Origin: JALRBM01 sp966186595
Lineage (GTDB): Bacteria > Patescibacteriota > Saccharimonadia > Saccharimonadales > Saccharimonadaceae
NCBI GenBank assembly: GCA_966186595.1
Contig: CBIFWO010000018.1
Coordinates: forward strand, 1 to 18,300
Direction: 5' to 3'
DNA: 18,300 nt
The notes beneath the pieces are model-generated. The model was given only the letters and a program-made list of their open reading frames with translations. It was not told the DNA's origin and ran no database searches. The position numbers were made by a program, and so were the translations under genes. Shown here in pieces: positions 1-7,065 of this stretch; within the stretch, counting starts at the first letter, position 1; each line of letters opens with the position of its first letter.

Positions 1-90
1 GCCCGGTTTTCTACCAGAGCAGCGCCGCACGACAGCGATTTAGAAAATGTCATAGACATGACCCTGGAATTAATGCTATACTTTGTATAG
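1..90 (+). CDS. possible 3' end of an upstream gene (partial)
   Basis: Frame 1 is open from the first base to a TAG at 88-90, giving 29 residues. The peptide contains RFST followed about ten residues later by DLENVID. This faintly resembles the C-terminal end of fold-type-I PLP enzymes (aminotransferase or cysteine desulfurase type), which often end with an R-[IFL]-S stretch followed by a T/D-x-[DE]-[IL]-x-x-[VI] helix. The fragment is too short to identify. If real, its last codons contain the promoter of the next gene. Frame 2 also stays open to a TAG at 41-43, so the choice of frame is uncertain. Confidence 0.3.
   Translation, partial: ARFSTRAAPHDSDLENVIDMTLELMLYFV
53..82 (+). promoter_or_regulatory. 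promoter of the FMN reductase gene
   Basis: There is an extended -10, TG-C-TATACT (TG at 74-75, hexamer 77-82), with TAGACA at 53-58 as a five-of-six match to the -35 consensus and an 18-bp spacer. Transcription would start near 89, leaving a leader of about 18 nt that carries a strong Shine-Dalgarno (95-101) before the ATG at 107. Confidence 0.6.
76..90 (+). repeat. 15-bp hyphenated palindrome over the -10 element
   Basis: CTATAC (76-81), a three-base TTT centre and GTATAG (85-90) form a perfect inverted repeat covering the -10 hexamer and reaching the predicted start site. That is the usual position of a repressor operator. The 6-bp AT-rich stem with a 3-nt loop would be a poor RNA hairpin, so a DNA-binding site is the more likely reading if it is functional. 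Confidence 0.4.
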
Positions 91-106
91 TATTAAGGAG
101 GAACTT

Positions 107-649
107 ATGGCAAAAATTGCTGTTTTTGTTGGGAGCTTGCGTCAGAATTCAACGAATAAAATGTTAGCAGAGGCGTTAGTAAATGTCGCACCGGACGAAA
201 TGGAGTTTGAATATATTGACATTCATTTGCCGCTTTATAACGAGGATGTGGAATATGCCGGAATTCCACAGGAAGTGCAGCAGGCAAAGCAAGCAGTCGA
301 AGCTGCTGACGGAATTTTGTTTGTGACGCCGGAGTATAATCGCAGTGTGCCGGGTGTTTTGAAAAACGCCATTGATTGGATTTCGAGGCCATATGGGCAA
401 AGTTCATTTGCCGGCAAGCCGGTTGGTATTGTCGGTTCGTCAATTGGGCCAGTTGGAACGGCGGCTGCGCAGGCGGACCTGCGGGGAATTATGCTTTTTC
501 AAAATGCAAAGGTTCTTGGTCAGCCGGAAATTTATGTAGCGAATGCATCGGAAGTCTTTGACGAAAGCGGACAAGTCCAAAGCGAGCGCTGGGAGAAGAA
601 TTTTAAACAATACATGGAAGCATTTTCTACCTGGATTCACCGGGGCTAG
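107..649 (+). CDS. NADPH-dependent FMN reductase / quinone reductase family flavoprotein
   Basis: A 180-residue flavodoxin-like protein of the NADPH-dependent FMN reductase family (ChrR/YieF/Azr type). These cytoplasmic enzymes use NAD(P)H to reduce FMN, quinones, azo dyes or metal ions. Visible motifs are the phosphate-binding loop GSLRQNSTN (residues 9-17) after the first beta strand, the flavin-contacting PEYNRSVPGVLKNAIDW (75-91), and the GSSIGPVGTAAAQADLR stretch (110-126). The length is normal for the family. The ATG at 107 is chosen over an upstream in-frame TTG at 83 because AAGGAGG lies at 95-101 with 5-nt spacing, while the TTG overlaps the promoter. It appears to be a single-gene unit with its own promoter and no clear terminator before serS. 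The physiological substrate cannot be read from the sequence; a role in redox stress is inferred. Confidence 0.9.
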   Translation: MAKIAVFVGSLRQNSTNKMLAEALVNVAPDEMEFEYIDIHLPLYNEDVEYAGIPQEVQQAKQAVEAADGILFVTPEYNRSVPGVLKNAIDWISRPYGQSSFAGKPVGIVGSSIGPVGTAAAQADLRGIMLFQNAKVLGQPEIYVANASEVFDESGQVQSERWEKNFKQYMEAFSTWIHRG

Positions 650-669
650 TCGTACCAGAGGCGATGACG

Positions 670-682
670 TATACTGGTGGGT
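670..682 (+). promoter_or_regulatory. -10 element placing the serS start at or near the ATG (leaderless)
   Basis: TATACT at 670-675 is followed by 7 nt and then the ATG at 683. A -10 hexamer normally ends about 7 nt before the start site, so the mRNA would begin at or one base before the AUG. No Shine-Dalgarno is correctly spaced and no good -35 is visible. Confidence 0.45.
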
Positions 683-1981
683 ATGTTAGATATCCGTTTT
701 ATCCGTGAGAATGCCGCGGCCGTGGCTGAAAATGCTCGTGCCAAAGGCTATGAAGTCAATATTGATGAGCTTCTTCGGGTAGATAGTCGGCGCCGTGAAC
801 TGCAAACTAGGGCTGACGAACTACGCGAAAAACGCAATAACATTTCCTCACAAATGAAGGGCGCTCGACCTACCGAGGAGCTGATCGCCGAAGGCAAGGC
901 GGTGAAGGATCAACTTGGTGGTGTTGAGGATGAGCTGCGGCAGGTCGACGGAGAGTTCACGAATCTCCTAAAGAAGGTGCCGAACATGGCGCTGGCAGAT
1001 GTGCCCTACGGTGAAACCGAAGATGAAAACGTGGTCGCCAAAAGGGTCGGCGAGCCAAAATCTTTTGACTTTACGCCAAAAAACCACGCCGAACTGGCCG
1101 AGGCGAAAGGCTGGCTCGACAAAGAGCATGCCGCTAAGGTGACTGGCTCTCGCTTTGCCTATTTAAAAGGTGATTTAGTAAAACTGCAATTTGCGCTCAT
1201 CCAATTCATCATGGACAAGTTGAGTGATCAGGCATTCTTGGACGAAGTAATCGCTGAAAATAATCTGCAGGTGAGCAACAAACCATTCCTGCCCGTGCTG
1301 CCACCACTGATGCTTCGAACGGAACTTTACGACGCGATGGATCGGTTAGAGCCGAGGGATGATCGCTATAAGATCGAAGGCGAAGAGCTATGGCTCCAGG
1401 GAAGTGCCGAGCATGTCCTGGGTAGCATGCATGCTGACGAAATCTTTGACGAGAAAGATTTGCCCGTTCGCTATATCGGCTATGCGACCAGTTTCCGACG
1501 CGAAGCCGGAACGTATGGTAAGGATATGGAGGGCATGTTCCGCATGCACCAATTTGACAAGCTAGAGATGGAAAGTCTGACGAGCAAAGAGGCTGGACTC
1601 GGTGAGCATCTGCTTCTGATTGCCATCCAGGAAAAAATCATGCAGCTCCTCGGGATTCCGTATCAGGTACTGATGAAATGTACGTTTGATATTGGCAAGC
1701 CAAATGCGCGCGGGGTTGATATCGAAGCATGGCTGCCTGGTCAGGAAAAGTACCGCGAGACGCACACGGCGGATTACATGACAGATTATCAGGCTCGCCG
1801 GCTTAAAACGCGCGTGCGAAAGACTGAGGGAACGGTCGAGTTGGTTCATACGAATGATGCGACGGCGCTTCCGCTGAGTCGCGGACCAATTGCCATTATG
1901 GAAAATTATCAGCAGGAGGATGGATCGATTGTAGTCCCAGAAGTTCTGCGTCCATATCTCGGTGGGCGAGAGGTTTTGTAG
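683..1981 (+). CDS. serS: seryl-tRNA synthetase
   Basis: A 432-residue class II aminoacyl-tRNA synthetase that charges tRNA-Ser with serine. It starts with the family's usual MLDIRFIREN and has a charged N-terminal coiled-coil arm (about 30-105) for the long variable arm of tRNA-Ser. The class II core follows: motif 2 with FRREAG at 271-276 in the run ending DMEGMFRMHQF, then motif 3 with R400 and the MENYQ segment, and a C-terminal PEVLRPYLGG. Between motifs 2 and 3 the usual SSCSN-type segment before DFQARR is replaced by THTADYMTDYQARR. The ATG at 683 is preferred to the GTG at 677 because of family length and the position of the -10 element. The P-loop gene begins 3 nt after the stop and is probably cotranscribed. 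Confidence 0.96.
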   Translation: MLDIRFIRENAAAVAENARAKGYEVNIDELLRVDSRRRELQTRADELREKRNNISSQMKGARPTEELIAEGKAVKDQLGGVEDELRQVDGEFTNLLKKVPNMALADVPYGETEDENVVAKRVGEPKSFDFTPKNHAELAEAKGWLDKEHAAKVTGSRFAYLKGDLVKLQFALIQFIMDKLSDQAFLDEVIAENNLQVSNKPFLPVLPPLMLRTELYDAMDRLEPRDDRYKIEGEELWLQGSAEHVLGSMHADEIFDEKDLPVRYIGYATSFRREAGTYGKDMEGMFRMHQFDKLEMESLTSKEAGLGEHLLLIAIQEKIMQLLGIPYQVLMKCTFDIGKPNARGVDIEAWLPGQEKYRETHTADYMTDYQARRLKTRVRKTEGTVELVHTNDATALPLSRGPIAIMENYQQEDGSIVVPEVLRPYLGGREVL

Positions 1982-1984
1982 CTG

Positions 1985-2596
1985 GTGATTTACCTGATTG
2001 GTGGGCCGGCACGTTGCGGTAAGTCGACCTTAGCGAAAAGGGTACGTCGTGAGATTGACGGTCAGATTATTAGTAGCGATGCTCTTATAGAAAGCCTTCT
2101 CAAAAATCTTAAACCCGAATGGACACCGGATATCTTTGTGCACGAGATCGATCCGATCAAAAAGCTTTCCGGAGATGCAGCAAAACTTGAGCGTCTCCGT
2201 CGACGTGATAAAGCCATGTGGCCATTTTTAATGAGCTATATCGGACACACAAATCAAGTAAGAGATTCTGTGTTGGTTGAGGGAAATATTTGGCCGGATG
2301 CTATTTCTCAGCTAGAACATCATCACAGAGCGGCATTTATGGTCGACACCTCATCACCCGAAATTCAGGCTCATCATTTGATAACTATTCGCGACTCGGA
2401 TATGAATGAAAACAATTGGATGAAAGATTGGTCCGACGAACGTCTAAAGGAGTGGGCGCACTTTAATCTGCTGCGGAGTCGGCTCTATGTTGAGCTATGT
2501 CAAAAGTATGGATATAACTTTTTTGATATGGCGGATGGTGGGATCCAGACGGCCCAGGACAGGGCATTTGAATATCTCCTCAGTTCAGAGGTATAA
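1985..2596 (+). CDS. P-loop NTPase, predicted small-molecule or nucleotide kinase
   Basis: A 203-residue cytoplasmic protein opening with beta strand MIYLIG and a Walker A loop GPARCGKS (7-14). ISSDALIE follows near residue 29, where nucleotide and shikimate-type kinases place a substrate-contacting Asp. LVEGNIWPDAI near residue 97 looks like the Walker B/substrate-lid strand of adenylate-kinase-fold enzymes such as 2-phosphoglycerate kinase. The C-terminal half is helical and charged, ending with SRLYVELCQKYGYNFFDMAD, typical of the last strand and helix in small kinases. No substrate can be assigned. The start is GTG at 1985, 3 nt after serS, with GAGAGG (1968-1973) inside the serS end as a distant Shine-Dalgarno. 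The last codon and stop overlap the hpf -10 element. Confidence 0.7.
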   Translation: MIYLIGGPARCGKSTLAKRVRREIDGQIISSDALIESLLKNLKPEWTPDIFVHEIDPIKKLSGDAAKLERLRRRDKAMWPFLMSYIGHTNQVRDSVLVEGNIWPDAISQLEHHHRAAFMVDTSSPEIQAHHLITIRDSDMNENNWMKDWSDERLKEWAHFNLLRSRLYVELCQKYGYNFFDMADGGIQTAQDRAFEYLLSSEV

Positions 2597-2597
2597 T
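2568..2597 (+). promoter_or_regulatory. hpf promoter
   Basis: TTGAAT (2568-2573), an 18-bp spacer and a perfect TATAAT (2592-2597), which overlaps the stop codon of the preceding gene. Transcription would start near 2604, giving a leader of about 30 nt with a strong Shine-Dalgarno (about 2621-2628). Confidence 0.65.
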
Positions 2598-2632
2598 AAA
2601 AGAACAAGCCCTCGAAAAGGGAAGGAGGTAGC

Positions 2633-3004
2633 ATGATTACAGCCATCGACATCACCGGTGTTAAGTATGAACTTGACGCGACGACCAAAAAGTATGTCAC
2701 GAAAAAGGTCGGACGGCTCGATCGCTACTTGCCACGCCATGCTAGGAAAAGTGTGAGTGCTGAGGTAAAGCTTCGTCAGATCAATGCGGATCATGGCAAT
2801 AAATATGAGGCCGAGGTGATTCTCTATCTGCCAGAGAAAACGCTGACTGCGAAGGATTCAACGTTAAATATGCTGGCTGCCGTTGATATTGTCGAGGCAA
2901 AGCTGGTGACTCAGCTTCATAAATACAAGGAAGCGACTATTCCGCATATCGGCCACCGCGGAATGTTGAGTCGATTTAAGCGGAGTTATGCACGCGAACA
3001 GTAA
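2633..3004 (+). CDS. hpf: ribosome hibernation promoting factor, short form
   Basis: A 123-residue protein of the HPF/YfiA (RaiA) family. These bind the 30S decoding and mRNA channel and inactivate or protect ribosomes during slow growth. It starts ITAIDITGVKYELDATTKKYVTKKVGRLDRYLPR and has the beta-alpha-beta-beta-beta-alpha pattern with basic patches (KKVGR, KLRQ, HKYK). Only the N-terminal domain is present. The roughly 60-residue C-terminal domain of long HPF, which dimerises 70S into 100S particles in Firmicutes, is missing; a short basic tail (RFKRSYAREQ) follows instead. The ATG at 2633 has GGAAGGAGG just upstream. It lies directly before secA, as in Bacillus and Actinobacteria. Confidence 0.93.
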   Translation: MITAIDITGVKYELDATTKKYVTKKVGRLDRYLPRHARKSVSAEVKLRQINADHGNKYEAEVILYLPEKTLTAKDSTLNMLAAVDIVEAKLVTQLHKYKEATIPHIGHRGMLSRFKRSYAREQ

Positions 3005-3030
3005 CCCTTTTCTCTCTTAGAAAAACGGCG

Positions 3031-3054
3031 TATAATGTAAAACAGTGTTTTACA
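3031..3054 (+). promoter_or_regulatory. secA -10 element with an overlapping 19-bp palindrome
   Basis: TATAAT at 3031-3036 is followed at once by an inverted repeat: TGTAAAAC (3036-3043), centre AGT, GTTTTACA (3047-3054), with perfect 8-bp arms. The expected start site (about 3043) falls in the middle of the palindrome, a classic operator position. No convincing -35 is visible at 3008-3013. If transcription instead starts upstream, the same repeat could form a hairpin in the secA leader. Confidence 0.5.
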
Positions 3055-3079
3055 GAATTTGCTAGAGAGAAGTGAGGGA

Positions 3080-5698
3080 ATGATGGTTAGTCGTCAAAAG
3101 ATACTGACAAAAGTATTTGGTGATCCGCAAGCGCGGAAGTTGAAAGCCCTTCAGAAAAAGGTAGGGGCTATTAATGACCTTGCTGATACTTACAAAAAAA
3201 TGAGTGATGCCAAGCTGAAGAAGCAGACGCAGGAGTTTAAGAAGCGCCTGGAAGGAAAAGAGACGCTCGATACGCTGCTGCCTGAAGCTTTCGCGGCTGT
3301 ACGCGAAGCGAGTGATCGCGTGCTTGGGATGCGCCACTTTGATGTGCAGCTGATCGGTGGCATGGCGCTTCATGAGGGCAATGTGGCCGAAATGAAAACC
3401 GGTGAAGGAAAGACGCTCGTTGCGACACTTCCGAGCTATTTAAACGCACTCGAGGGTAAGGGTGTGCATGTCGTGACAGTGAATGATTATCTGGCGCAGC
3501 GTGATGCAAGCTGGATGGGGCAGGTATATGACTTTATGGGTCTCAGTGTCGGTGTGATTATTAATGATGCCTCGTTTGTATTTGATAAGGATTATGACAA
3601 CAAGGCACACGATGATCCTCGTATGCGAAAACTCCGCCCGGTGACGCGCAAGGAAGCATATGCAGCGGATATCACTTATGGAACAAACAACGAGTTTGGT
3701 TTTGACTACCTCCGTGACAATATGGTGAATGAAGTCGAGCTACTTCGTCAGCGGGAACTGAATTTTGCGATTGTGGACGAGGTTGACTCGATCTTGATTG
3801 ATGAGGCGAGGACGCCGCTCATCATCAGCGCACCAGCTGCCGAGAATCCAGAAAGCTACTACCAGTTCGCTAAAATTTCGGCTAAGCTCGTGCCGGATGA
3901 TTATGTTTTGGACGAGAAGCGCCGCAGTGTCGCTCTTACTGATGAGGGCGTCGAGAAGGTGCAAAAACTGCTGGGAATAAAAAATTTGTACAGCCCGGAA
4001 TATGTTCGCTCTGTCTATCACATGGACCAGGCGCTGCGTGCACAGACGCTATTTAAACGCGATAAAGATTACGTCGTAACCAATGACGGCGAGGTGATCA
4101 TTGTCGACGAGCACACTGGTCGTTTGATGCAAGGACGCCGCTACAACGAGGGGCTTCATCAAGCAATCGAAGCCAAGGAAAGTGTGCCGGTGCTTCAGGA
4201 AAGCATGACGCTCGCGACAATTTCGTTCCAGAATTATTTCCGTTTATACAACAAACTGTCGGGAATGACAGGTACGGCGTTCACCGAAGCTGAGGAGTTC
4301 CAGCAGATCTATAGTTTGGATGTGATTCAGATTCCATCAAACAAACCCCTTGTGCGTGAAGATCACGAAGATCTGATCTTTAAAACGGAGAAGGCGAAAC
4401 TGAAGGCAGTTGCTGATGCTATCAAGGAATATCACAAAAAAGGTCGACCAGTGCTGGTCGGCTCGGCGTCGATTGCCAAGAACGAATTGATCGCGGATTA
4501 CCTAGACAAAGAAAAAATTCCTTACGAAATTTTGAATGCCAAGAACAATGAGCGTGAGGCGGCGATTGTGGCCAAAGCGGGTGAGAAGGGTGCTATTACA
4601 CTTGCAACAAATATTGCCGGTCGTGGTACAGACATCGTGCTTGGCAAGGGCGTGAAGGAGCTTGGCGGTTTGGTGGTGATCGGCAGTGAGCGGCATGAGT
4701 CTCGCCGTATTGATAATCAGCTTCGTGGTCGTGGTGGGCGCCAGGGTGATCCGGGTGAGACGCAGTTTTATGTCTCAACCGAAGATGACCTGATGCGTAT
4801 TTTCCAGGGTGAACGAATTGCGTCGCTTATGGATCGTCTAGGTGTTGATGAGGACCAGCCAATTCAGAATAAGGCGGTGTCTAAAACGCTCGAAGCTGCA
4901 CAAAAGCGAGTGGAAGGCTACAACTTTGATACGCGTAAAAACGTTGTTCAGTATGATAATGTGATCAATCGCCATCGCCGTGTTGTCTACACGATGCGTC
5001 GCAAGATCTTGGAAGGCGATGACATCAAGCCGGAAATTGAGCGCCTGATTCGCGAGAAACTGCAGGATCTTACTGCCATTCCGGCGAAAAACAATCCAAA
5101 GTTTGTCGAGGAATTCGAAGGCGTATTCCCACTTGATGACAAGAAGATCATGACCATTGGCGAAGAAAAGAAAGATAAACTTCGTCTAGATTCTGCATTG
5201 CAAGCAACCCTGGAATTATACAAAGAAAAGGAAGATGAGCTTGGCGATGAAATCATGCGAAAGGTTGAACGCGAGGTGTACTTGCAGGTGCTTGATACGC
5301 TCTGGATGCAGCACCTCGAAAACATGCAGCACCTGCGTGAAGGAATTCACTGGCGTAGTGTGGGCCAGCGTGATCCGCTAGTCGAGTATCGTAGTGAATC
5401 TCAAAAATTGTTCGAGAGTTTACAGGCGACACTTCGTGATGAAGTACTTCGTACGATTATGCATGTTCACAAACATGATGTCATTGTGAACGAAGAGGAA
5501 GAGCACGATACTGAACTAACACGCCTCGCTGAAGGCGCGGTAGAACAGGGTGTGAATGAGATCACTAGTGGCGAAGAGAATCGTGACAAGGACTTTAAAA
5601 CCAAGAAAGCCAAAACGACACAGGACGCCAACAAACAAAAGAACGCAGCGCGCAAGAAAAAGAAAGCCCAGCGTCAAAACCGCAAAAAACACCGCTAG
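3080..5698 (+). CDS. secA: preprotein translocase ATPase SecA
   Basis: An 872-residue motor ATPase that drives unfolded preproteins through SecYEG at the cytoplasmic membrane. It begins near the family's usual FGDPQARKLK. Walker A is at EMKTGEGKT (104-112). The Walker B/DEAD region is at VDEVDSILIDEAR (D233-E234), and further conserved blocks include TYGTNNEFGFDYLRDNM, SGMTGTA, ATNIAGRGTDI and QLRGRGGRQGDPG. The helical scaffold (QVLDTLWMQHLENM) and wing domains are complete. The C-terminal zinc-binding CxCxSGxxxxxCH tail that binds SecB or phospholipid in many bacteria is absent; instead there is a tail of about 40 residues rich in Lys, Arg and Asn. Start: ATG at 3080 or 3083 with GAGGGA just before; an in-frame TTG at 3059 lies upstream of this site and is less likely. 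Confidence 0.97.
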   Translation: MMVSRQKILTKVFGDPQARKLKALQKKVGAINDLADTYKKMSDAKLKKQTQEFKKRLEGKETLDTLLPEAFAAVREASDRVLGMRHFDVQLIGGMALHEGNVAEMKTGEGKTLVATLPSYLNALEGKGVHVVTVNDYLAQRDASWMGQVYDFMGLSVGVIINDASFVFDKDYDNKAHDDPRMRKLRPVTRKEAYAADITYGTNNEFGFDYLRDNMVNEVELLRQRELNFAIVDEVDSILIDEARTPLIISAPAAENPESYYQFAKISAKLVPDDYVLDEKRRSVALTDEGVEKVQKLLGIKNLYSPEYVRSVYHMDQALRAQTLFKRDKDYVVTNDGEVIIVDEHTGRLMQGRRYNEGLHQAIEAKESVPVLQESMTLATISFQNYFRLYNKLSGMTGTAFTEAEEFQQIYSLDVIQIPSNKPLVREDHEDLIFKTEKAKLKAVADAIKEYHKKGRPVLVGSASIAKNELIADYLDKEKIPYEILNAKNNEREAAIVAKAGEKGAITLATNIAGRGTDIVLGKGVKELGGLVVIGSERHESRRIDNQLRGRGGRQGDPGETQFYVSTEDDLMRIFQGERIASLMDRLGVDEDQPIQNKAVSKTLEAAQKRVEGYNFDTRKNVVQYDNVINRHRRVVYTMRRKILEGDDIKPEIERLIREKLQDLTAIPAKNNPKFVEEFEGVFPLDDKKIMTIGEEKKDKLRLDSALQATLELYKEKEDELGDEIMRKVEREVYLQVLDTLWMQHLENMQHLREGIHWRSVGQRDPLVEYRSESQKLFESLQATLRDEVLRTIMHVHKHDVIVNEEEEHDTELTRLAEGAVEQGVNEITSGEENRDKDFKTKKAKTTQDANKQKNAARKKKKAQRQNRKKHR

Positions 5699-5704
5699 AA
5701 ACGA

Positions 5705-5724
5705 CACTTTAAAAGTGATAAAAT
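5705..5724 (+). promoter_or_regulatory. putative extended -10 promoter of the M16 gene with a 13-bp palindrome
   Basis: TG-A-TAAAAT (5716-5724) is an extended -10 with one mismatch, predicting a start near 5731. Immediately upstream, and sharing its TG, is the palindrome CACTTT-A-AAAGTG (5705-5717). No U-tract follows, so it is not an intrinsic terminator for secA. It could be an operator or the end of a folded secA 3' region. Confidence 0.4.
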
Positions 5725-5768
5725 AACCACCAGTATTTTTAGTAATTTCTAGCGAGCAGGAGAGGGTT

Positions 5769-7061
5769 TTGAAACACGTTGTTGAGGAAGTAAGGTTGTC
5801 AAATGGAGCACGTGGGTTGTTGATTGATATTCCCGATGCGACTGTGATGAGCTTTCAGTTCCAATTTCGGGCAGGCAATCGATACGTCAAAAATAAGGAT
5901 ATTTACGAGACGGCACATGTCATGGAACATATGGCCTTTGGCGCGAATGCTCGATTTAAAAGTGAGCACGAATACGAGGCAGAATTCACAAAAAACGGCG
6001 CATATCATAATGCCTATACGAGTGATCTTTCTATGGTGTATGTGGCCGACTGTGCCGATTTTGAATGGGATCGAATTTTTGATTTGCAACGTGTGGCGAT
6101 CTGTCAGCCAAAGTTTAACAATGTTGAACTTGAAGCAGAAAAAGGCAATGTCAAAAGCGAATTGACCGGGTATCTCAATAATCACAACCGCGTGCTTTGG
6201 CCAAAAATCCAGCAGCTACTTGGTGAGGATATCTATACGTTTTGGCAGCGACTGCAGACCATTTCAACAGTAACACTGGCTGATATTCGCGAGCATCATA
6301 AGCGTACACACACAACAAACAATATGCGCTTTGTTATTGCTGGTAAACTTCATGGTCGCAAAGCGGAAATCAAGCGCCAGCTGGAAGATTGGGAGCTACA
6401 TGCTGGCGAACGTTTCGAAGTGCCGCGTGATGAGCTATCTCGTGCCAACCCTACACTTATTCGTCGTAAGGAAGCATCGAATCTGACGTTTGGCTGGTCA
6501 ATGATGATGCCGCGTGAACTCAGCGATGACGAAGCGGAGGCGATGGCGTGTCTGGATCAAATTTTAACAGGCACAATGCACTCGCGAATTTATGGGGCTG
6601 CGCGAAAGAAAGGGCTAGCCTACGGTGTCTTTTCCGACACATCAGTTGGATTTCATGACTCATCCTGGGATTTTGGTGGCCAAGTGAATCTGGATACAGC
6701 CGCAGGGCTTTTTGACATTATCGTGCGTGAAATGAAGCATGTACTAGATGGCAAAATCACCGAGGAAGAGCTGGGCGCAGCAAAATCGTACGCATTGGGA
6801 CGTTATCAAATGGGTGCGCAGACTGTGGCGCAAATCAGCAACTTTTATACTGGTCGGTATTTTGCTGATGGATTCGTGAAAGATTATGAAAAGGTTCCGG
6901 ATTCTATTCGCAAGGTGACGCGCGACAAAATGGTAACAACCGCCCGCGAATTTATCACCAGTGATGCATGGGTGATGGCGGGCGTGAGCAGTGGTGAAAA
7001 AGAAGAAATCGTCGCGCTCAATGACAAACTAGCGACCTTGTTTGAAAAAACGGTAAAATAG
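5769..7061 (+). CDS. M16 family zinc metallopeptidase
   Basis: A 430-residue member of the pitrilysin/mitochondrial-processing-peptidase family (M16). The inverted zinc motif HxxEH is HVMEH (H50, E53, H54). The third ligand is most likely E131, 76 intervening residues after H54 and inside the conserved EKGNVKSEL block, so the active site looks intact. The second half carries the structural domain marks SRIYGAARKKGLAYGVFSD and a final GRY segment, matching a compact M16B chain of two homologous domains. There is no signal peptide or membrane segment, so it is predicted cytoplasmic. The substrate is unknown; family members cleave short peptides or presequences. Start: TTG at 5769, supported by AGGAGAGG (5758-5765) at ideal spacing and by the family-typical N-terminus. 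The stop is 4 nt before murD. Confidence 0.9.
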   Translation: MKHVVEEVRLSNGARGLLIDIPDATVMSFQFQFRAGNRYVKNKDIYETAHVMEHMAFGANARFKSEHEYEAEFTKNGAYHNAYTSDLSMVYVADCADFEWDRIFDLQRVAICQPKFNNVELEAEKGNVKSELTGYLNNHNRVLWPKIQQLLGEDIYTFWQRLQTISTVTLADIREHHKRTHTTNNMRFVIAGKLHGRKAEIKRQLEDWELHAGERFEVPRDELSRANPTLIRRKEASNLTFGWSMMMPRELSDDEAEAMACLDQILTGTMHSRIYGAARKKGLAYGVFSDTSVGFHDSSWDFGGQVNLDTAAGLFDIIVREMKHVLDGKITEEELGAAKSYALGRYQMGAQTVAQISNFYTGRYFADGFVKDYEKVPDSIRKVTRDKMVTTAREFITSDAWVMAGVSSGEKEEIVALNDKLATLFEKTVK

Positions 7062-7065
7062 AACT
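7054..7065 (+). promoter_or_regulatory. possible -10 element for leaderless murD
   Basis: TAAAAT (7054-7059) overlaps the stop codon of the M16 gene and is followed by 6 nt before the murD ATG, the same geometry as other genes here. No -35 or TG extension is visible, and no Shine-Dalgarno precedes murD. Translational coupling to the M16 gene is the alternative. Confidence 0.3.

Noticed and set aside
12..660. Repeat TACCAGAG at 12-19 and 653-660 as an attachment or insertion boundary
   Set aside because: Eight bases are expected by chance at this distance, the flanks do not match, and nothing mobile lies between.
3059..3079. TTG at 3059 as the secA start
   Set aside because: The GAGGGA Shine-Dalgarno-like sequence lies downstream of it and points to the ATG at 3080/3083; the family N-terminus also starts there.
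5705..5717. CACTTTAAAAGTG as a secA terminator
   Set aside because: The stem is short and AT-rich and no T-run follows; it is kept only as a palindrome beside a promoter.
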